Of a stretch of DNA of 56,156 nt, positions 34,939-44,113 are shown in pieces (the first letter of the stretch is position 1; the number at the start of each line of letters is the position of its first letter). This stretch comes from Hyphomicrobiales bacterium. Lineage in GTDB: Bacteria > Pseudomonadota > Alphaproteobacteria > Rhizobiales > Beijerinckiaceae. The position numbers and the translations under genes are program-made. The stretch spans positions 1 to 56,156 of the forward strand of contig JAPLOU010000036.1 of assembly GCA_026400535.1 (NCBI GenBank). The letters run 5' to 3'. The notes under the pieces were generated by a model, which was not told where the DNA came from, did not search any database, and saw only the letters and a list, made by a program, of their open reading frames with translations.

Positions 34939-36123
34939 CTATTCGACTGCACGCAGCCGTGGCGCAAGCGGTGATGGCAAAAGCTCGCCCTGAACTGGCC
35001 GGTCCTCGAACTCCAGCGACTCGATGCGCTCGCCACGCTTGACGATCTTGTCAGATGATGTCCGGATCTGCGCGACATCGTCGCTGGCCTGCCGGAAATG
35101 GTTGTCGAGTTTTTCGACCCGGTCGCCAAGCCGGCGCACATCGTCGAGCAGTTTGGCCACCTCGGTCTGGATCACGCGGGCCTCATCCCGCATCCGGGCG
35201 TCGCGCACGAGCGACTGCATGACCTGAATGGCCAGCGCCAGCAGGCAGGGCGAGACAATCACCACGCGCGCGCGGTGCGAGCGCTGCACCAGATCCTCGA
35301 AATGCTCGTGCAGGTCGGCGTGGATGGCTTCCGAAGGCACGAACATCAGCGCCATGTCCTGGGTTTCTTCCGCCGCGACATACTTCTCGGCGATGTCCTT
35401 GATGTGGGCGCCCATGTCGGCACGGACCCTCAACGACGCTGCCTTGCGCGCCTCATCCGTCTCGGCTGACCGAAAGGCAGTGAACCCTTCCAGCGGAAAC
35501 TTGGCGTCAATCACCAGCTTACGCGTGTCGCCCGGAAGCGACACGAGACAATCCGGGCGTGTCCTGTTGGACAAGGTTACCTGAAACTCATAGGCCGAGG
35601 TCGGAAGACCATCGCGCACGATCGCTTCCATCCGGCCCTGCCCGTAAGCGCCGCGCGCCTGCTTGTTCGACAGCACGTCCTTGAGCGAGACGACCTCGGA
35701 GGTCAGGTCGGTCAGGTTCTTTTGGGCGCTGTCGATCACGGCCAGACGCTCGTTCAGCTTCTGCAGCGATTCCGACGTGGCCTTGCCGCTGCTTTCCAGC
35801 CCCTGCCCCATGCTGGTGCGTAGCCCGTCGATCCGCTCGGAGACCAGACGTGCCATCTCCGACTGGCGTGAACCGAAAATCTCCGCCATGGTCTGCAGCC
35901 GGCTGGTCAGCTCAGCCTGCAGCCGGTTCATCTCGGCCACCTTGTCGTCCATTTCACGTGCCCGCTCGGTCGCAGCCGCAGCCTCCAACGTGCGTTCATG
36001 GCTGGACCGGCGCAAGGACACCACCATCCAGCCGAGCAGGAGAACCACCGCCACGGCAAAGCCGAACGCCACCTGGACGAAGGTGATATCATGCCCGCCA
36101 ACGGTCAGCGCAATCCCATGCAT
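34939..36123 (-). CDS. rmuC: DNA recombination protein RmuC
   Basis: 394 residues: an N-terminal membrane anchor (VAFGFAVAVVLLLGWMVVSL), a long coiled coil (about 45-140) and the RmuC nuclease-like domain with GAYGQGRMEAIVRDGLP, CLVIDAKFPLEGF-like strand RKLVIDAKFPLEGF and ALMFVPSEAIHADL. RmuC limits inversions at short inverted repeats in E. coli. Convergent with the OsmC gene and divergent from def. Confidence 0.92.
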   Translation of the reverse strand: MHGIALTVGGHDITFVQVAFGFAVAVVLLLGWMVVSLRRSSHERTLEAAAATERAREMDDKVAEMNRLQAELTSRLQTMAEIFGSRQSEMARLVSERIDGLRTSMGQGLESSGKATSESLQKLNERLAVIDSAQKNLTDLTSEVVSLKDVLSNKQARGAYGQGRMEAIVRDGLPTSAYEFQVTLSNRTRPDCLVSLPGDTRKLVIDAKFPLEGFTAFRSAETDEARKAASLRVRADMGAHIKDIAEKYVAAEETQDMALMFVPSEAIHADLHEHFEDLVQRSHRARVVIVSPCLLALAIQVMQSLVRDARMRDEARVIQTEVAKLLDDVRRLGDRVEKLDNHFRQASDDVAQIRTSSDKIVKRGERIESLEFEDRPVQGELLPSPLAPRLRAVE

Positions 36124-36234
36124 GCGACCAAACTACTGCATCCCTTGGCTTTCGAAAAGAACAAAAAACGAACGAATTGACGTTCGTCCACTGACAACCT
36201 ATGTGCGGAACACGATGTTCCAGGTTTGTGTCCC

Positions 36235-36756
36235 ATGGCTGTTCTCCCGCTCGTCATCCTGCCCGATCCGTTGCTCAAGCAGGTCTCAAAACCCGTCACA
36301 GCCGTCACGCCGGAGATCCGCAAGCTTGCAGCCGACATGCTGGACACGATGTATGATGCGCCGGGCATCGGCCTTGCTGCGGTGCAGGTCGGCGTGCTGA
36401 TCCGGATAATCACGGTCGATCTCGGCAAGACCGACGAGGAGCGCCAGCCGATTGTCTTTCTCAATCCCGAAATCGTCTGGGAAGCGGACGAGCGTGGCGT
36501 TTACGAGGAAGGCTGCCTGTCAATTCCGGAGTTCTACGAGGAGGTTGAGCGGCCTGCCACGGTGCGGGTGCGCTATACGGACCTCGACGGCAAGCCCCAT
36601 GAGATTGAAGCTGATGGCCTGATGGCGACCTGCATCCAGCACGAGATCGACCATCTCAACGGCGTTCTGTTCATCGACCACATCTCGAAACTGAAACGCG
36701 ACCGCTGCGTCAAGAGATTCATCAAGCAGGCCAAAGAACGCGAGCGCGGCCTGTGA
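36235..36756 (+). CDS. def: Peptide deformylase
   Basis: 173 residues from the ATG at 36235. All three metal-site motifs are intact: GIGLAAVQ (44-51), EGCLS (92-96, Cys ligand) and HEIDH (136-140, two His ligands and the catalytic Glu). It removes the formyl group from nascent proteins, the reverse of the job of the fmt product encoded 10 bases downstream; the pair is a standard operon. Confidence 0.97.
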   Translation: MAVLPLVILPDPLLKQVSKPVTAVTPEIRKLAADMLDTMYDAPGIGLAAVQVGVLIRIITVDLGKTDEERQPIVFLNPEIVWEADERGVYEEGCLSIPEFYEEVERPATVRVRYTDLDGKPHEIEADGLMATCIQHEIDHLNGVLFIDHISKLKRDRCVKRFIKQAKERERGL

Positions 36757-36766
36757 GGCGCCTGGC

Positions 36767-37696
36767 ATGACCCTTCGCCTGATCTTCATGGGGACGCCGG
36801 AGTTTGCGGTGCCGACCCTGATCGAGCTCGTGGGGCACGGCCATGAGATCGTGGCCGTCTATACGCGACCGCCTGCCCAGGGCGGACGCGGGCTTGAGTT
36901 GCGTCCCTCGCCCGTCCATCGCACCGCGGAGGGCTTCGGGCTGCCCGTGCTGCATCCAAGATCGCTGCGTGGCGAGCCCGAGCAGGAGACCCTTGCAGCC
37001 CATCGGGCGGACCTGGCGATCGTGGTCGCGTACGGGCTCATTCTACCCCCACCGGTCCTTGATCTGCCACGCTTCGGCTGCGTCAATCTGCACGCCTCGC
37101 TGTTGCCACGGTGGCGCGGCGCAGCACCCATCCAGCGCGCCGTGATGGCCGGAGACACCGAAGCCGGCGTTTGCATCATGCAAATGGAGGCCGGGCTGGA
37201 CACCGGTCCTGTCGGGATGGTCGAGCGGATCGCGCTCGGGCCGGACATGACGGCTGGCGAACTCCATGACAGGCTTGCCGCCCTCGGCGCGGACATGATG
37301 GTCCGGGCGGTGGCGGCAATCAGCCGCGGCTCGCTGACCTTTACGGCACAGCCCGACAGTGGCGTCACCTATGCGGCGAAGATCGGCAACGACGACAGCC
37401 GGATCGACTGGACGAGACCGGCCGCTGAGCTGCACAACCAGATCCGGGGGCTTTCCCCCTTTCCAGGCGCATTCGCGGACATCGACCTCGGCAAGGGGCC
37501 AGAACGTCTCAAGGTCCTGAAAGCACGCATTGGCTTGGGCAACGGCAGCCCCGCGACGTTGCTGGACGCCGAGGGCACCGTGGCGTGCGGCTCCGGCGCA
37601 ATCCAGCTCGTCGACGTCCAGCGTGCTGGCAAGGGCGTGATGTCGGCGCCTGATTTCCTGCGCGGCGCCCGACTTGTTCCCGGCATGAAGCTGTAG
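36767..37696 (+). CDS. fmt: Methionyl-tRNA formyltransferase
   Basis: 309 residues. The N-terminal formyltransferase domain has the catalytic N107 and H109 in CVNLHASLLPRWRGAAPIQR and D145 in EAGLDTGP, matching E. coli N106, H108 and D144. A C-terminal tRNA-binding OB-like domain starts near 205. It formylates initiator Met-tRNA with 10-formyl-tetrahydrofolate. Sits between def and truA. Confidence 0.97.
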   Translation: MTLRLIFMGTPEFAVPTLIELVGHGHEIVAVYTRPPAQGGRGLELRPSPVHRTAEGFGLPVLHPRSLRGEPEQETLAAHRADLAIVVAYGLILPPPVLDLPRFGCVNLHASLLPRWRGAAPIQRAVMAGDTEAGVCIMQMEAGLDTGPVGMVERIALGPDMTAGELHDRLAALGADMMVRAVAAISRGSLTFTAQPDSGVTYAAKIGNDDSRIDWTRPAAELHNQIRGLSPFPGAFADIDLGKGPERLKVLKARIGLGNGSPATLLDAEGTVACGSGAIQLVDVQRAGKGVMSAPDFLRGARLVPGMKL

Positions 37697-37701
37697 GCTG
37701 G

Positions 37702-38439
37702 ATGCCCCGGTACAAACTCACGATCGAATATGACGGCTCGCCCTTCTCAGGTTGGCAGCGGCAGGACAATGCTCCCTCCGTGCAGCAGGCCATTGAAGAG
37801 GCCATGGAGCGTTTCGTCGGCGCAGCCGTCCGCCTTCGCTGCGCAGGCCGCACCGATGCTGGCGTCCATGCCACGGGCCAGGTCGCCCATGTCCACCTAG
37901 ACAGGGACTGGCGCACCGACACCGTGCGGGACGCCACCAATGTCCACCTCAAGCCTCACCCGGTCACGATCCTGTCGGCCGAAGTGGTCCCGGACAGCTT
38001 CGATGCCCGCATGTCGGCCACGCGCCGGCACTATCGCTTCCGCATTCTCGACCGCAGGGCGCCGCCCGCGCTTGAAACCAGCCGGGTCTGGCATGTGCCC
38101 TATCCGCTCGACCATGAGGCCATGCATCTGGCGGCCCAAGCCTATCTCGGCGAGCATGATTTCACCACATTCCGCGCGGCGGAATGCCAGGCCAGTTCGC
38201 CAGTCCGCACGATCGACCGCTTCGACGTGATGCGGCATGGCGACGAAATCTGCATCAAGACCAATGCCCGTTCGTTTCTGCACCATCAGGTGCGCTCGAT
38301 GACCGGGGCCTTGCTGCCGGTCGGGCGCGGAAAATGGGGCCCGCGCGACATCGTACGGATCCTGAAGGCCGCCGACCGCGCGCGTTGCCCCGGCCTTGCG
38401 CCGCCATGCGGGCTCTATCTGACGCGTGTGGACTACTGA
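37702..38439 (+). CDS. truA: tRNA pseudouridine synthase A (positions 38-40)
   Basis: 245 residues; the catalytic aspartate is D52 in CAGRTDAGVHATGQ. MPRYKLTIEYDGSPFSGWQRQ and FLHHQVRSMTGALLPVGRGKW are the other conserved blocks. It makes pseudouridine in the anticodon arm of many tRNAs. Starts six bases after fmt; last gene of def-fmt-truA, convergent with dapE. Confidence 0.96.
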   Translation: MPRYKLTIEYDGSPFSGWQRQDNAPSVQQAIEEAMERFVGAAVRLRCAGRTDAGVHATGQVAHVHLDRDWRTDTVRDATNVHLKPHPVTILSAEVVPDSFDARMSATRRHYRFRILDRRAPPALETSRVWHVPYPLDHEAMHLAAQAYLGEHDFTTFRAAECQASSPVRTIDRFDVMRHGDEICIKTNARSFLHHQVRSMTGALLPVGRGKWGPRDIVRILKAADRARCPGLAPPCGLYLTRVDY

Positions 38440-38443
38440 CGCG

Positions 38444-39613
38444 TCACTGCCGCCCGAAATAGGTTCCCAGGACGCGGCGCGTGATGCGGCAGACGCCGTC
38501 AATATCCGCCGTTGCGACGCTTTCGTTCACCTGGTGCATTGTCTTGCCGACCGTGCCGAACTCGACCACCGGACAATAGCTCTTGATGAAGCGCGCGTCA
38601 GAGGTGCCCCCGGTGGTCGACAGCTTCGGGGTCAGTCCGGTTTCGCCCTTGACAGCCTCGCTGACCATCTCGACGAAAGGCCCGGGCTCGGTCACGAAGG
38701 ACACGGCATTCGTCTTCGCGAACTCAGCAACATAGGTCCCGGCCACACTCACGGACGCGAAGCGCCGGCGCAGCTCCGCTTCGAGCGTTTCCGGCGTCCA
38801 GATGTCGTTGAAGCGGACATTTATGGTGGCGTGGGCCTGATCGGGAACCACATTCGATGATGGATTGCCGACATCCACCGTGGTGATCTCCAGCGTCGAC
38901 GGGCCAAAGAAGGCCGTTCCCGCATCGAGCGGAGCCGCCTCGACAGCAGCCAGCAGTTTGACCATGGCCCGTATCGGGTTTGTGGTCTGCTCGGGGTAGG
39001 CCACATGGCCCTGCTTGCCACTCACGGTCAGCCGGCAGGTCAGGGAGCCGCGCCGCCCGATCTTGATCATGTCGCCCAGCCGTTCGGGATTGGTCGGCTC
39101 ACCAAGCAGGCAGTGGTCGAAGCGCTCTCCGCGCACATGGGCCCATTCGAGCAGCTTGACGGTGCCGTTGACCGCCGGCCCCTCCTCGTCGCCTGTCACA
39201 AGCAGGGCAATCGAGCCTGGGAAGTCCGGATTGTCGCGCACGAACTGGATGGCCGCTGCGGTCATGGCCGCCAAACCACCCTTCATATCACAAGCCCCGC
39301 GTCCATGCAGGACGCCATCGACAATGTCGCCAGAGAACGGATCGCGGTCCCAGCGGGCGACATCGCCCGGCGGCACAACATCGGTATGCCCTGCGATGAC
39401 AAAGACAGGGCTCTTTGTGCCGAACCGCGCATACAGGTTTTCGACATCCGGCGTACCAGACGCGCTGAACACCGGCCTGTGCAGGGCGAAGCCAGCCGCG
39501 CCCAGTTCGCGCGCCAGCAGGGTCAGGGCGCCGCCTTGTTCCGGCGTGACCGAAGGGCAACGCACCAGCGCCTGCGCCAACGCCACAGGATCAGCCCCGA
39601 TCGAGCTTGCCAT
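38444..39613 (-). CDS. dapE: Succinyl-diaminopimelate desuccinylase
   Basis: 389 residues of the M20 family. Metal ligands are H76 (AGHTDVVPPGD), D109 (GRGACDMKGG) and E144 with the catalytic E143 (GDEEGPAVNG); the dimerisation domain lies at about 180-290. It releases succinate from N-succinyl-LL-diaminopimelate in lysine and peptidoglycan synthesis. It follows dapD by four bases, so the two consecutive-pathway enzymes share a transcript. Confidence 0.96.
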   Translation of the reverse strand: MASSIGADPVALAQALVRCPSVTPEQGGALTLLARELGAAGFALHRPVFSASGTPDVENLYARFGTKSPVFVIAGHTDVVPPGDVARWDRDPFSGDIVDGVLHGRGACDMKGGLAAMTAAAIQFVRDNPDFPGSIALLVTGDEEGPAVNGTVKLLEWAHVRGERFDHCLLGEPTNPERLGDMIKIGRRGSLTCRLTVSGKQGHVAYPEQTTNPIRAMVKLLAAVEAAPLDAGTAFFGPSTLEITTVDVGNPSSNVVPDQAHATINVRFNDIWTPETLEAELRRRFASVSVAGTYVAEFAKTNAVSFVTEPGPFVEMVSEAVKGETGLTPKLSTTGGTSDARFIKSYCPVVEFGTVGKTMHQVNESVATADIDGVCRITRRVLGTYFGRQ

Positions 39614-39617
39614 CGGG

Positions 39618-40481
39618 TCAATCGCGCAGAAGCTCGTTGATGCCGGTCTTCGAGCGGGTCTGCGCGTCCACCGTCTTCACGATCACGGCGCAATAGAGCG
39701 ACGGTCCCGGAGAGCCGTCCGGCAAGGCCTTGCCGGGCAGCGAGCCCGAAACCACGACCGAATAGGGCGGAACCTTGCCGATATGCACGGCACCGGTGGC
39801 CCGGTCGATGATCTTGGTGGAGGCGGAGATGAACACCCCCATAGCGATCACGGAGCCTTCGCCGACGATGACGCCTTCAACAACCTCCGAACGCGCGCCG
39901 ACAAAGCAGTTGTCTTCAATGATGGTGGGGTTCGCCTGCAGTGGCTCCAGCACGCCTCCGATGCCGACGCCACCGGACAGGTGCACATTCTTGCCGATCT
40001 GGGCGCAGGAGCCAACCGTGGCCCAGGTGTCGACCATGGTGCTTTCGCCGACATTGGCGCCGACATTCACAAAGGACGGCATCAGAACAACGTTCTTCGC
40101 AATGAAGGCTGAATGGCGCACCACCGCGCCCGGAACCATGCGGAAGCCGGCTTCGCGGAAGCGGTTGGCACCCCAGCCATGGGTCTTGGTGAGCACCTTG
40201 TCCCAACCATAGACGGGGTTGTCGAGGGCGCCCGCATTGTCGCTGTCGAACAGCATCACCGCGTTGTCGTTCAGGCGGAACGACAGCAGAACGGCCTTCT
40301 TCAGCCACTGATGCGTGACCCACTCGGTGCCCCGCTTTTCGGCCACCCGGAGCACGCCGCTGTCGAGCAGGTTCAGGGCCTCGGTCACACCATCACGCAC
40401 GGCGCCTTTGGTGGCCGGGCTGACAGAGGCCCGGTCATCCCAGGCATCATCGATGGTGCGGGCAAGATCAGCATAGCGCAT
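39618..40481 (-). CDS. dapD: 2,3,4,5-tetrahydropyridine-2,6-dicarboxylate N-succinyltransferase
   Basis: 287 residues from the ATG at 40481, with AGGAG eight bases upstream; an open frame runs on to 40697 but lacks family similarity. A helical N-terminal domain is followed by a left-handed beta-helix of hexapeptide repeats ([20 protein letters not shown], then [20 protein letters not shown]). It succinylates tetrahydrodipicolinate with succinyl-CoA in the lysine pathway. Confidence 0.96.
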   Translation of the reverse strand: MRYADLARTIDDAWDDRASVSPATKGAVRDGVTEALNLLDSGVLRVAEKRGTEWVTHQWLKKAVLLSFRLNDNAVMLFDSDNAGALDNPVYGWDKVLTKTHGWGANRFREAGFRMVPGAVVRHSAFIAKNVVLMPSFVNVGANVGESTMVDTWATVGSCAQIGKNVHLSGGVGIGGVLEPLQANPTIIEDNCFVGARSEVVEGVIVGEGSVIAMGVFISASTKIIDRATGAVHIGKVPPYSVVVSGSLPGKALPDGSPGPSLYCAVIVKTVDAQTRSKTGINELLRD

Positions 40482-40655
40482 CAGTAAGGTCTCCTCGATC
40501 GCCGCAGGCTGGCTGCACGCAAAGCCGATGACAGCATGATCGTCAAGCGCCATCGAGACGCAAAACAGGTGAATACACTGTATCCGCCTCGATCGCTTAA
40601 ACAAGTGGCAACACTTGCCCGCTAATGTGAGGGACCGCATCGAAAGGTCGCAATC

Positions 40656-41543
40656 GTGAAGCCTCGCCTGACCGTCAGAAGCGACCGCCAAATGCATTTT
40701 CTGACAGGTTGCATCGTGGCCGCTGCAGTTGTGACGTCAGTTGCCGCCGCTTACCTCCTCATCGAGCTTGCGTTGCCTCGGGACTTTCCTGAATCGAAGG
40801 CGTTCCTCATGATGATGGCCTACATCATCACGGTGACGACCTGTGTTGTGGTCGCCCTTCCCTTCAGCTATCTGGCGGCTTCGAGCCTCCTTGAGGCTCA
40901 TCGCGTCCAAATGCGCATCTCGACAATGGCGCTGACGGACCAGTTGACGGGTCTTCCGAACCGGATCGCCGTGATTGAACAGGTTGAAGCCCTTGTGGCT
41001 GGCCTCGCGGCAAGCGGCCGGGAGGGCACCGTGCTCTTTGTCGACCTCGACCATTTCAAGACGATCAATGATGTCCACGGTCACGCGACAGGTGACGCGG
41101 CCTTGCGCCATGCAGCCAATGTCATGAGCAACGCGCTTGGCCCCGACGCGGTACTCGGCCGGCTCGGTGGCGAAGAGTTCATCTGCTTTGTCGATAACGC
41201 CGACAACGCCGCTTGCGTCGCCGGAAGCCTCATCACAGCACTGCGTAGCACGCCGCTTCTACTGAATGGCACGGAGGTCTTCGTCAAGGCCAGCATCGGC
41301 TCGGCGAATACGGGCCTTGATTCCCATGCAGCGCCGGTTCTGGCCCGAGCGGATCAAGCGCTCTACATCGCCAAAGCATCAGGCCGGGACTGCATCGTCA
41401 GCTATGACCAGATTGCCATGCTCAGGGGAGCTGCTGCGCGCCTTGATGTGCCGCAGCGCCGGGCCTCGGATAGCAAGCGCGACATCGTCGCCGCAGGATT
41501 GTCGGCGCCGCACGACGCATCAAGGGGCGAGAAGGCCGCCTGA
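40656..41543 (+). CDS. Membrane-bound diguanylate cyclase (GGDEF)
   Basis: 295 residues from a GTG at 40656. Two membrane helices (about 14-37 and 50-75) are followed by a GGDEF domain with an intact active site [13 protein letters not shown] and the metal-binding [14 protein letters not shown]. The RxxD inhibitory site is absent (LGPD at that place). It should make cyclic di-GMP; no sensor domain beyond the membrane segment is visible. Divergent from dapD across a 174-base gap. Confidence 0.9.
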   Translation: MKPRLTVRSDRQMHFLTGCIVAAAVVTSVAAAYLLIELALPRDFPESKAFLMMMAYIITVTTCVVVALPFSYLAASSLLEAHRVQMRISTMALTDQLTGLPNRIAVIEQVEALVAGLAASGREGTVLFVDLDHFKTINDVHGHATGDAALRHAANVMSNALGPDAVLGRLGGEEFICFVDNADNAACVAGSLITALRSTPLLLNGTEVFVKASIGSANTGLDSHAAPVLARADQALYIAKASGRDCIVSYDQIAMLRGAAARLDVPQRRASDSKRDIVAAGLSAPHDASRGEKAA

Positions 41544-41554
41544 CTGCCGGCGCA

Positions 41555-42289
41555 TCAGCCTGATGTACGGCCCCGCAGGGCTCGTAGGAAGCCATTGAGA
41601 TCGCTTGTGATGTGGTGGACATGCCCGGTCGCATCCGCCGCCTGCTCCCACGCATCACGGAACGGATCGGGTGTCTTCGGCAGGACCAGAACCGTCTTCA
41701 TGCCGACATCGTGCGGCACGATGAGGTTCTTCTCGACATCCTCGAACATGGCCGCACGATCGGGAACCACGTCGAAGGCCCTGAAGAACAGGTCGAATGC
41801 AGCGCGCTCGGGCTTTGGCACGAAGCCTCCTTCCGTGATCCCGAAGACGCCGTCGAAGCGGTCGAGGATGCCGAGCCGGCCGGCGATGTTCTCGGCATGC
41901 TTGCGTGTCCCGTTGGTGTAGATCAGCTTCCGCCCGGGCAGCGCAGCGATGGCGTCGCCCAGTGCGGGGTCCGGATCGAGCATCGAGACGTCGATATGGT
42001 GGACAAAATCGAGGAAATCGTCGGCGTTGACACCATTTTCCTGCATCAGGCCGCTGAGCGTCGTGCCATAGCGCTGGTAGAAATACTTCTGCAGGGCGCG
42101 CGCCGACAGGCCGTCGAGACCGAAAAGTTCCGTCAGGAACAGCGTGATCCGCTCGTCGACCTGCGGCCAGATCCGCGCCTCGTGCGCATAAAGCGTGTTG
42201 TCGAGATCGAACACCCATGTGTCCACATGGGCGAAGGCTCGCGCAACATGGGATGCCTGTCGGAGAGAGGTATGCGCTGTCATCATCAT
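41555..42289 (-). CDS. HAD-superfamily pyrimidine 5'-nucleotidase
   Basis: 244 residues; three ATG codons in a row end at 42289, so the exact start is open by a few residues. HAD motif I is FDLDNTLYAH, motif II LIYTNGTRKHAENI, and motif III/IV KPERAAF with FEDVEKNLIVPHDVG. The pattern matches the Ppa/SDT1-type pyrimidine nucleotidases found next to dap genes in related alphaproteobacteria. Confidence 0.9.
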   Translation of the reverse strand: MMMTAHTSLRQASHVARAFAHVDTWVFDLDNTLYAHEARIWPQVDERITLFLTELFGLDGLSARALQKYFYQRYGTTLSGLMQENGVNADDFLDFVHHIDVSMLDPDPALGDAIAALPGRKLIYTNGTRKHAENIAGRLGILDRFDGVFGITEGGFVPKPERAAFDLFFRAFDVVPDRAAMFEDVEKNLIVPHDVGMKTVLVLPKTPDPFRDAWEQAADATGHVHHITSDLNGFLRALRGRTSG

Positions 42290-42344
42290 CGCCGCTTCGC
42301 ATATGGAACAGCGCAGACTGCGCGGCAATGGTTAATGCCCTGTG

Positions 42345-43217
42345 TCATCGACCAAGAGCGCTCTCAAGCGAGCGCTTGATCTGCTCCTTGATCGGCTCGG
42401 CGGCAGCGAGAATGTCCTGTGACTTGAAGAAGTCGAGCCCAGCGAACGAGCCTACATGGGGCCGCACCATCAGATCGGGCGGCTGCCGCTCCAGCATGCG
42501 CTGCACGAGCGCGCTCATCAGGATCTGGGACGCGCCGAACATGGCCTCGACCGGCTCGGGCACGCGCGCCTCGGAGACGAATGCCGCGCCGCAGACGTCG
42601 ACGGCGATCACGAATGTGCCCGCGCCCATCAAGTCCGCATAGGGCAGCGGGTTGATGGCTCCGCCATCGATCAGCACCTGGTCGCCGATCACGACAGGGC
42701 GCACCAGCCCCGGAATGGCCATGGAGGCCCCAACCGCCGGCGTAAGGGGGCCGCTCTGGAAGGTGACTTCACTGCGCAGGTGGTAGTCGGTCGCAATCAC
42801 CGTGAACGGAATTCTCAACCCCTCGAAACGGTCCGGCACGGCTTCGGGCCAGAACAGGTCAAGGATGCGCTCGCCATCGACGAGAACAGGATTGCCGATC
42901 CCCGAGCGGCTGATCAATGCGCTGATCTTGCCGACACGCGCCTCCAGCAGCTTCGCCACCACCCGCGGGCGCAGGCGGAACGACGCCAGCACAAAGGAGC
43001 GCAAAGCCCGCGCGGGCATCCCGGCCGCATAGGCCGCACCGATGATCGCGCCGATCGACGAACCGGCAATGGCGACCGGTCGCACGCCAAGCTCGTCAAG
43101 GGCCTCCAGCGCCACCAGATGCGCCAGCCCGCGCGCACCGCCTGCGCCCAGCGCGATGGCAACCCCGGTCGCCCGGCGCCCGACGGCGCTTGACACCGGT
43201 GCCGGGGTTATGGTCAT
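42345..43217 (-). CDS. Patatin-like phospholipase family protein
   Basis: 290 residues from the ATG at 43217. The oxyanion motif GAGGARGLAHL, the nucleophile elbow GSSIGAIIG (Ser) and the catalytic Asp in DGGAINPLP form the patatin Ser-Asp dyad; this is the NTE/RssA-like bacterial group. Its start overlaps the dehalogenase-like gene by four bases. Probably an acyl hydrolase of membrane lipids; the natural substrate is unknown. Confidence 0.9.
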   Translation of the reverse strand: MTITPAPVSSAVGRRATGVAIALGAGGARGLAHLVALEALDELGVRPVAIAGSSIGAIIGAAYAAGMPARALRSFVLASFRLRPRVVAKLLEARVGKISALISRSGIGNPVLVDGERILDLFWPEAVPDRFEGLRIPFTVIATDYHLRSEVTFQSGPLTPAVGASMAIPGLVRPVVIGDQVLIDGGAINPLPYADLMGAGTFVIAVDVCGAAFVSEARVPEPVEAMFGASQILMSALVQRMLERQPPDLMVRPHVGSFAGLDFFKSQDILAAAEPIKEQIKRSLESALGR

Positions 43218-44113
43218 CGCGCGAGAAACGCCTGAAGCGTCCTGAGCGTGCCCTCCGGGTCTTCTTCGGCGACGAAATGGCCGCCGCCAACCTGGGTGCC
43301 GGTGGCCTGCGGCGCAAACGAGCCACGCCAGATATCGAGCGGATCGACATCCTTGCCCGTGAGATAAAAATCGCCCCAGACCAGATGGGTCGGGCAACTG
43401 ATCGTCTTGCTTGCCGCCAGGTCCGCCTCATCGGCCGCCAAATCAAGGCCCGCACCAGCCCGGTAGTCCTCGCACATCGCACTGATCCGGCTTGGGTCCC
43501 CAAAGCTCGCACGGTAGCTGCGCATCGCGGTCGGCGAGAACGCGTCAAGGGTGCCAGACTTGCACCACTTGGCCATGAGCCCTTCGAAATAGGCCTGCGG
43601 GTTCTTCCCGATCTCGGTCTCCGGTGCCGGCTTCGGGCCAGCAAGAAATCCCCAGTGAGCGGCCGGAGCAAGCCCCGCCCTGATGCGGCGCCAGACAAAG
43701 AATGTCGGCAGGATGTCCAGCAGGGCCAGCTTCACGATGCGGCCGGGATGATCGAGCGCAAGCCGATAGGCCACGCGGGCGCCCCGGTCATGTGCAGCCA
43801 TGGCAAAGGTCACATGCCCGAGCTGCTGCATGATCGCCACGATATCTTTGCCCATCTCACGCTTGGAGTAGCGCTCGCCCTGCACGCTTTCCGGAGCGGA
43901 CGACCAGCCATAGCCACGCAGATCCGGACAGACCACGGTGTGGGTCTTCGCGAGCGCCGGCGCCAAGCGGTGCCACATGGCATGGGTCTGCGGAAAGCCA
44001 TGGATCAGCACCAGCGGCGGTCCCTCCCCACCGACATGGGCAAACACGCGCCCCTCGTCACCATCGAGCCACCGGGCGGCGAAACCGGGAAAGAGCGCGG
44101 ATGTGTCCGTCAT
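43214..44113 (-). CDS. Alpha/beta hydrolase resembling fluoroacetate dehalogenase
   Basis: 299 residues with the catalytic nucleophile D109 and R110/R113 in AAHDRGARVAYRLALDHP, D133 in LLDILP, H153-W154 in PAAHWGFL, W183, Y217 and H279 in GGGHF. This is the complete active-site set of fluoroacetate dehalogenase at nearly the same numbering (D110, R111, R114, D134, H155, W156, W185, Y219, H280 in the Rhodopseudomonas enzyme). A haloacetate dehalogenase or close epoxide-hydrolase relative. It sits between purD and a patatin gene with 4-bp overlaps on both sides. Confidence 0.85.
   Translation of the reverse strand: MTDTSALFPGFAARWLDGDEGRVFAHVGGEGPPLVLIHGFPQTHAMWHRLAPALAKTHTVVCPDLRGYGWSSAPESVQGERYSKREMGKDIVAIMQQLGHVTFAMAAHDRGARVAYRLALDHPGRIVKLALLDILPTFFVWRRIRAGLAPAAHWGFLAGPKPAPETEIGKNPQAYFEGLMAKWCKSGTLDAFSPTAMRSYRASFGDPSRISAMCEDYRAGAGLDLAADEADLAASKTISCPTHLVWGDFYLTGKDVDPLDIWRGSFAPQATGTQVGGGHFVAEEDPEGTLRTLQAFLAR

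Noticed and set aside
40482..40697. N-terminal extension of dapD
   Set aside because: DapD proteins begin at the MRYADL-like start; the extension overlaps the divergent cyclase gene and the ATG at 40481 has a strong ribosome binding site.
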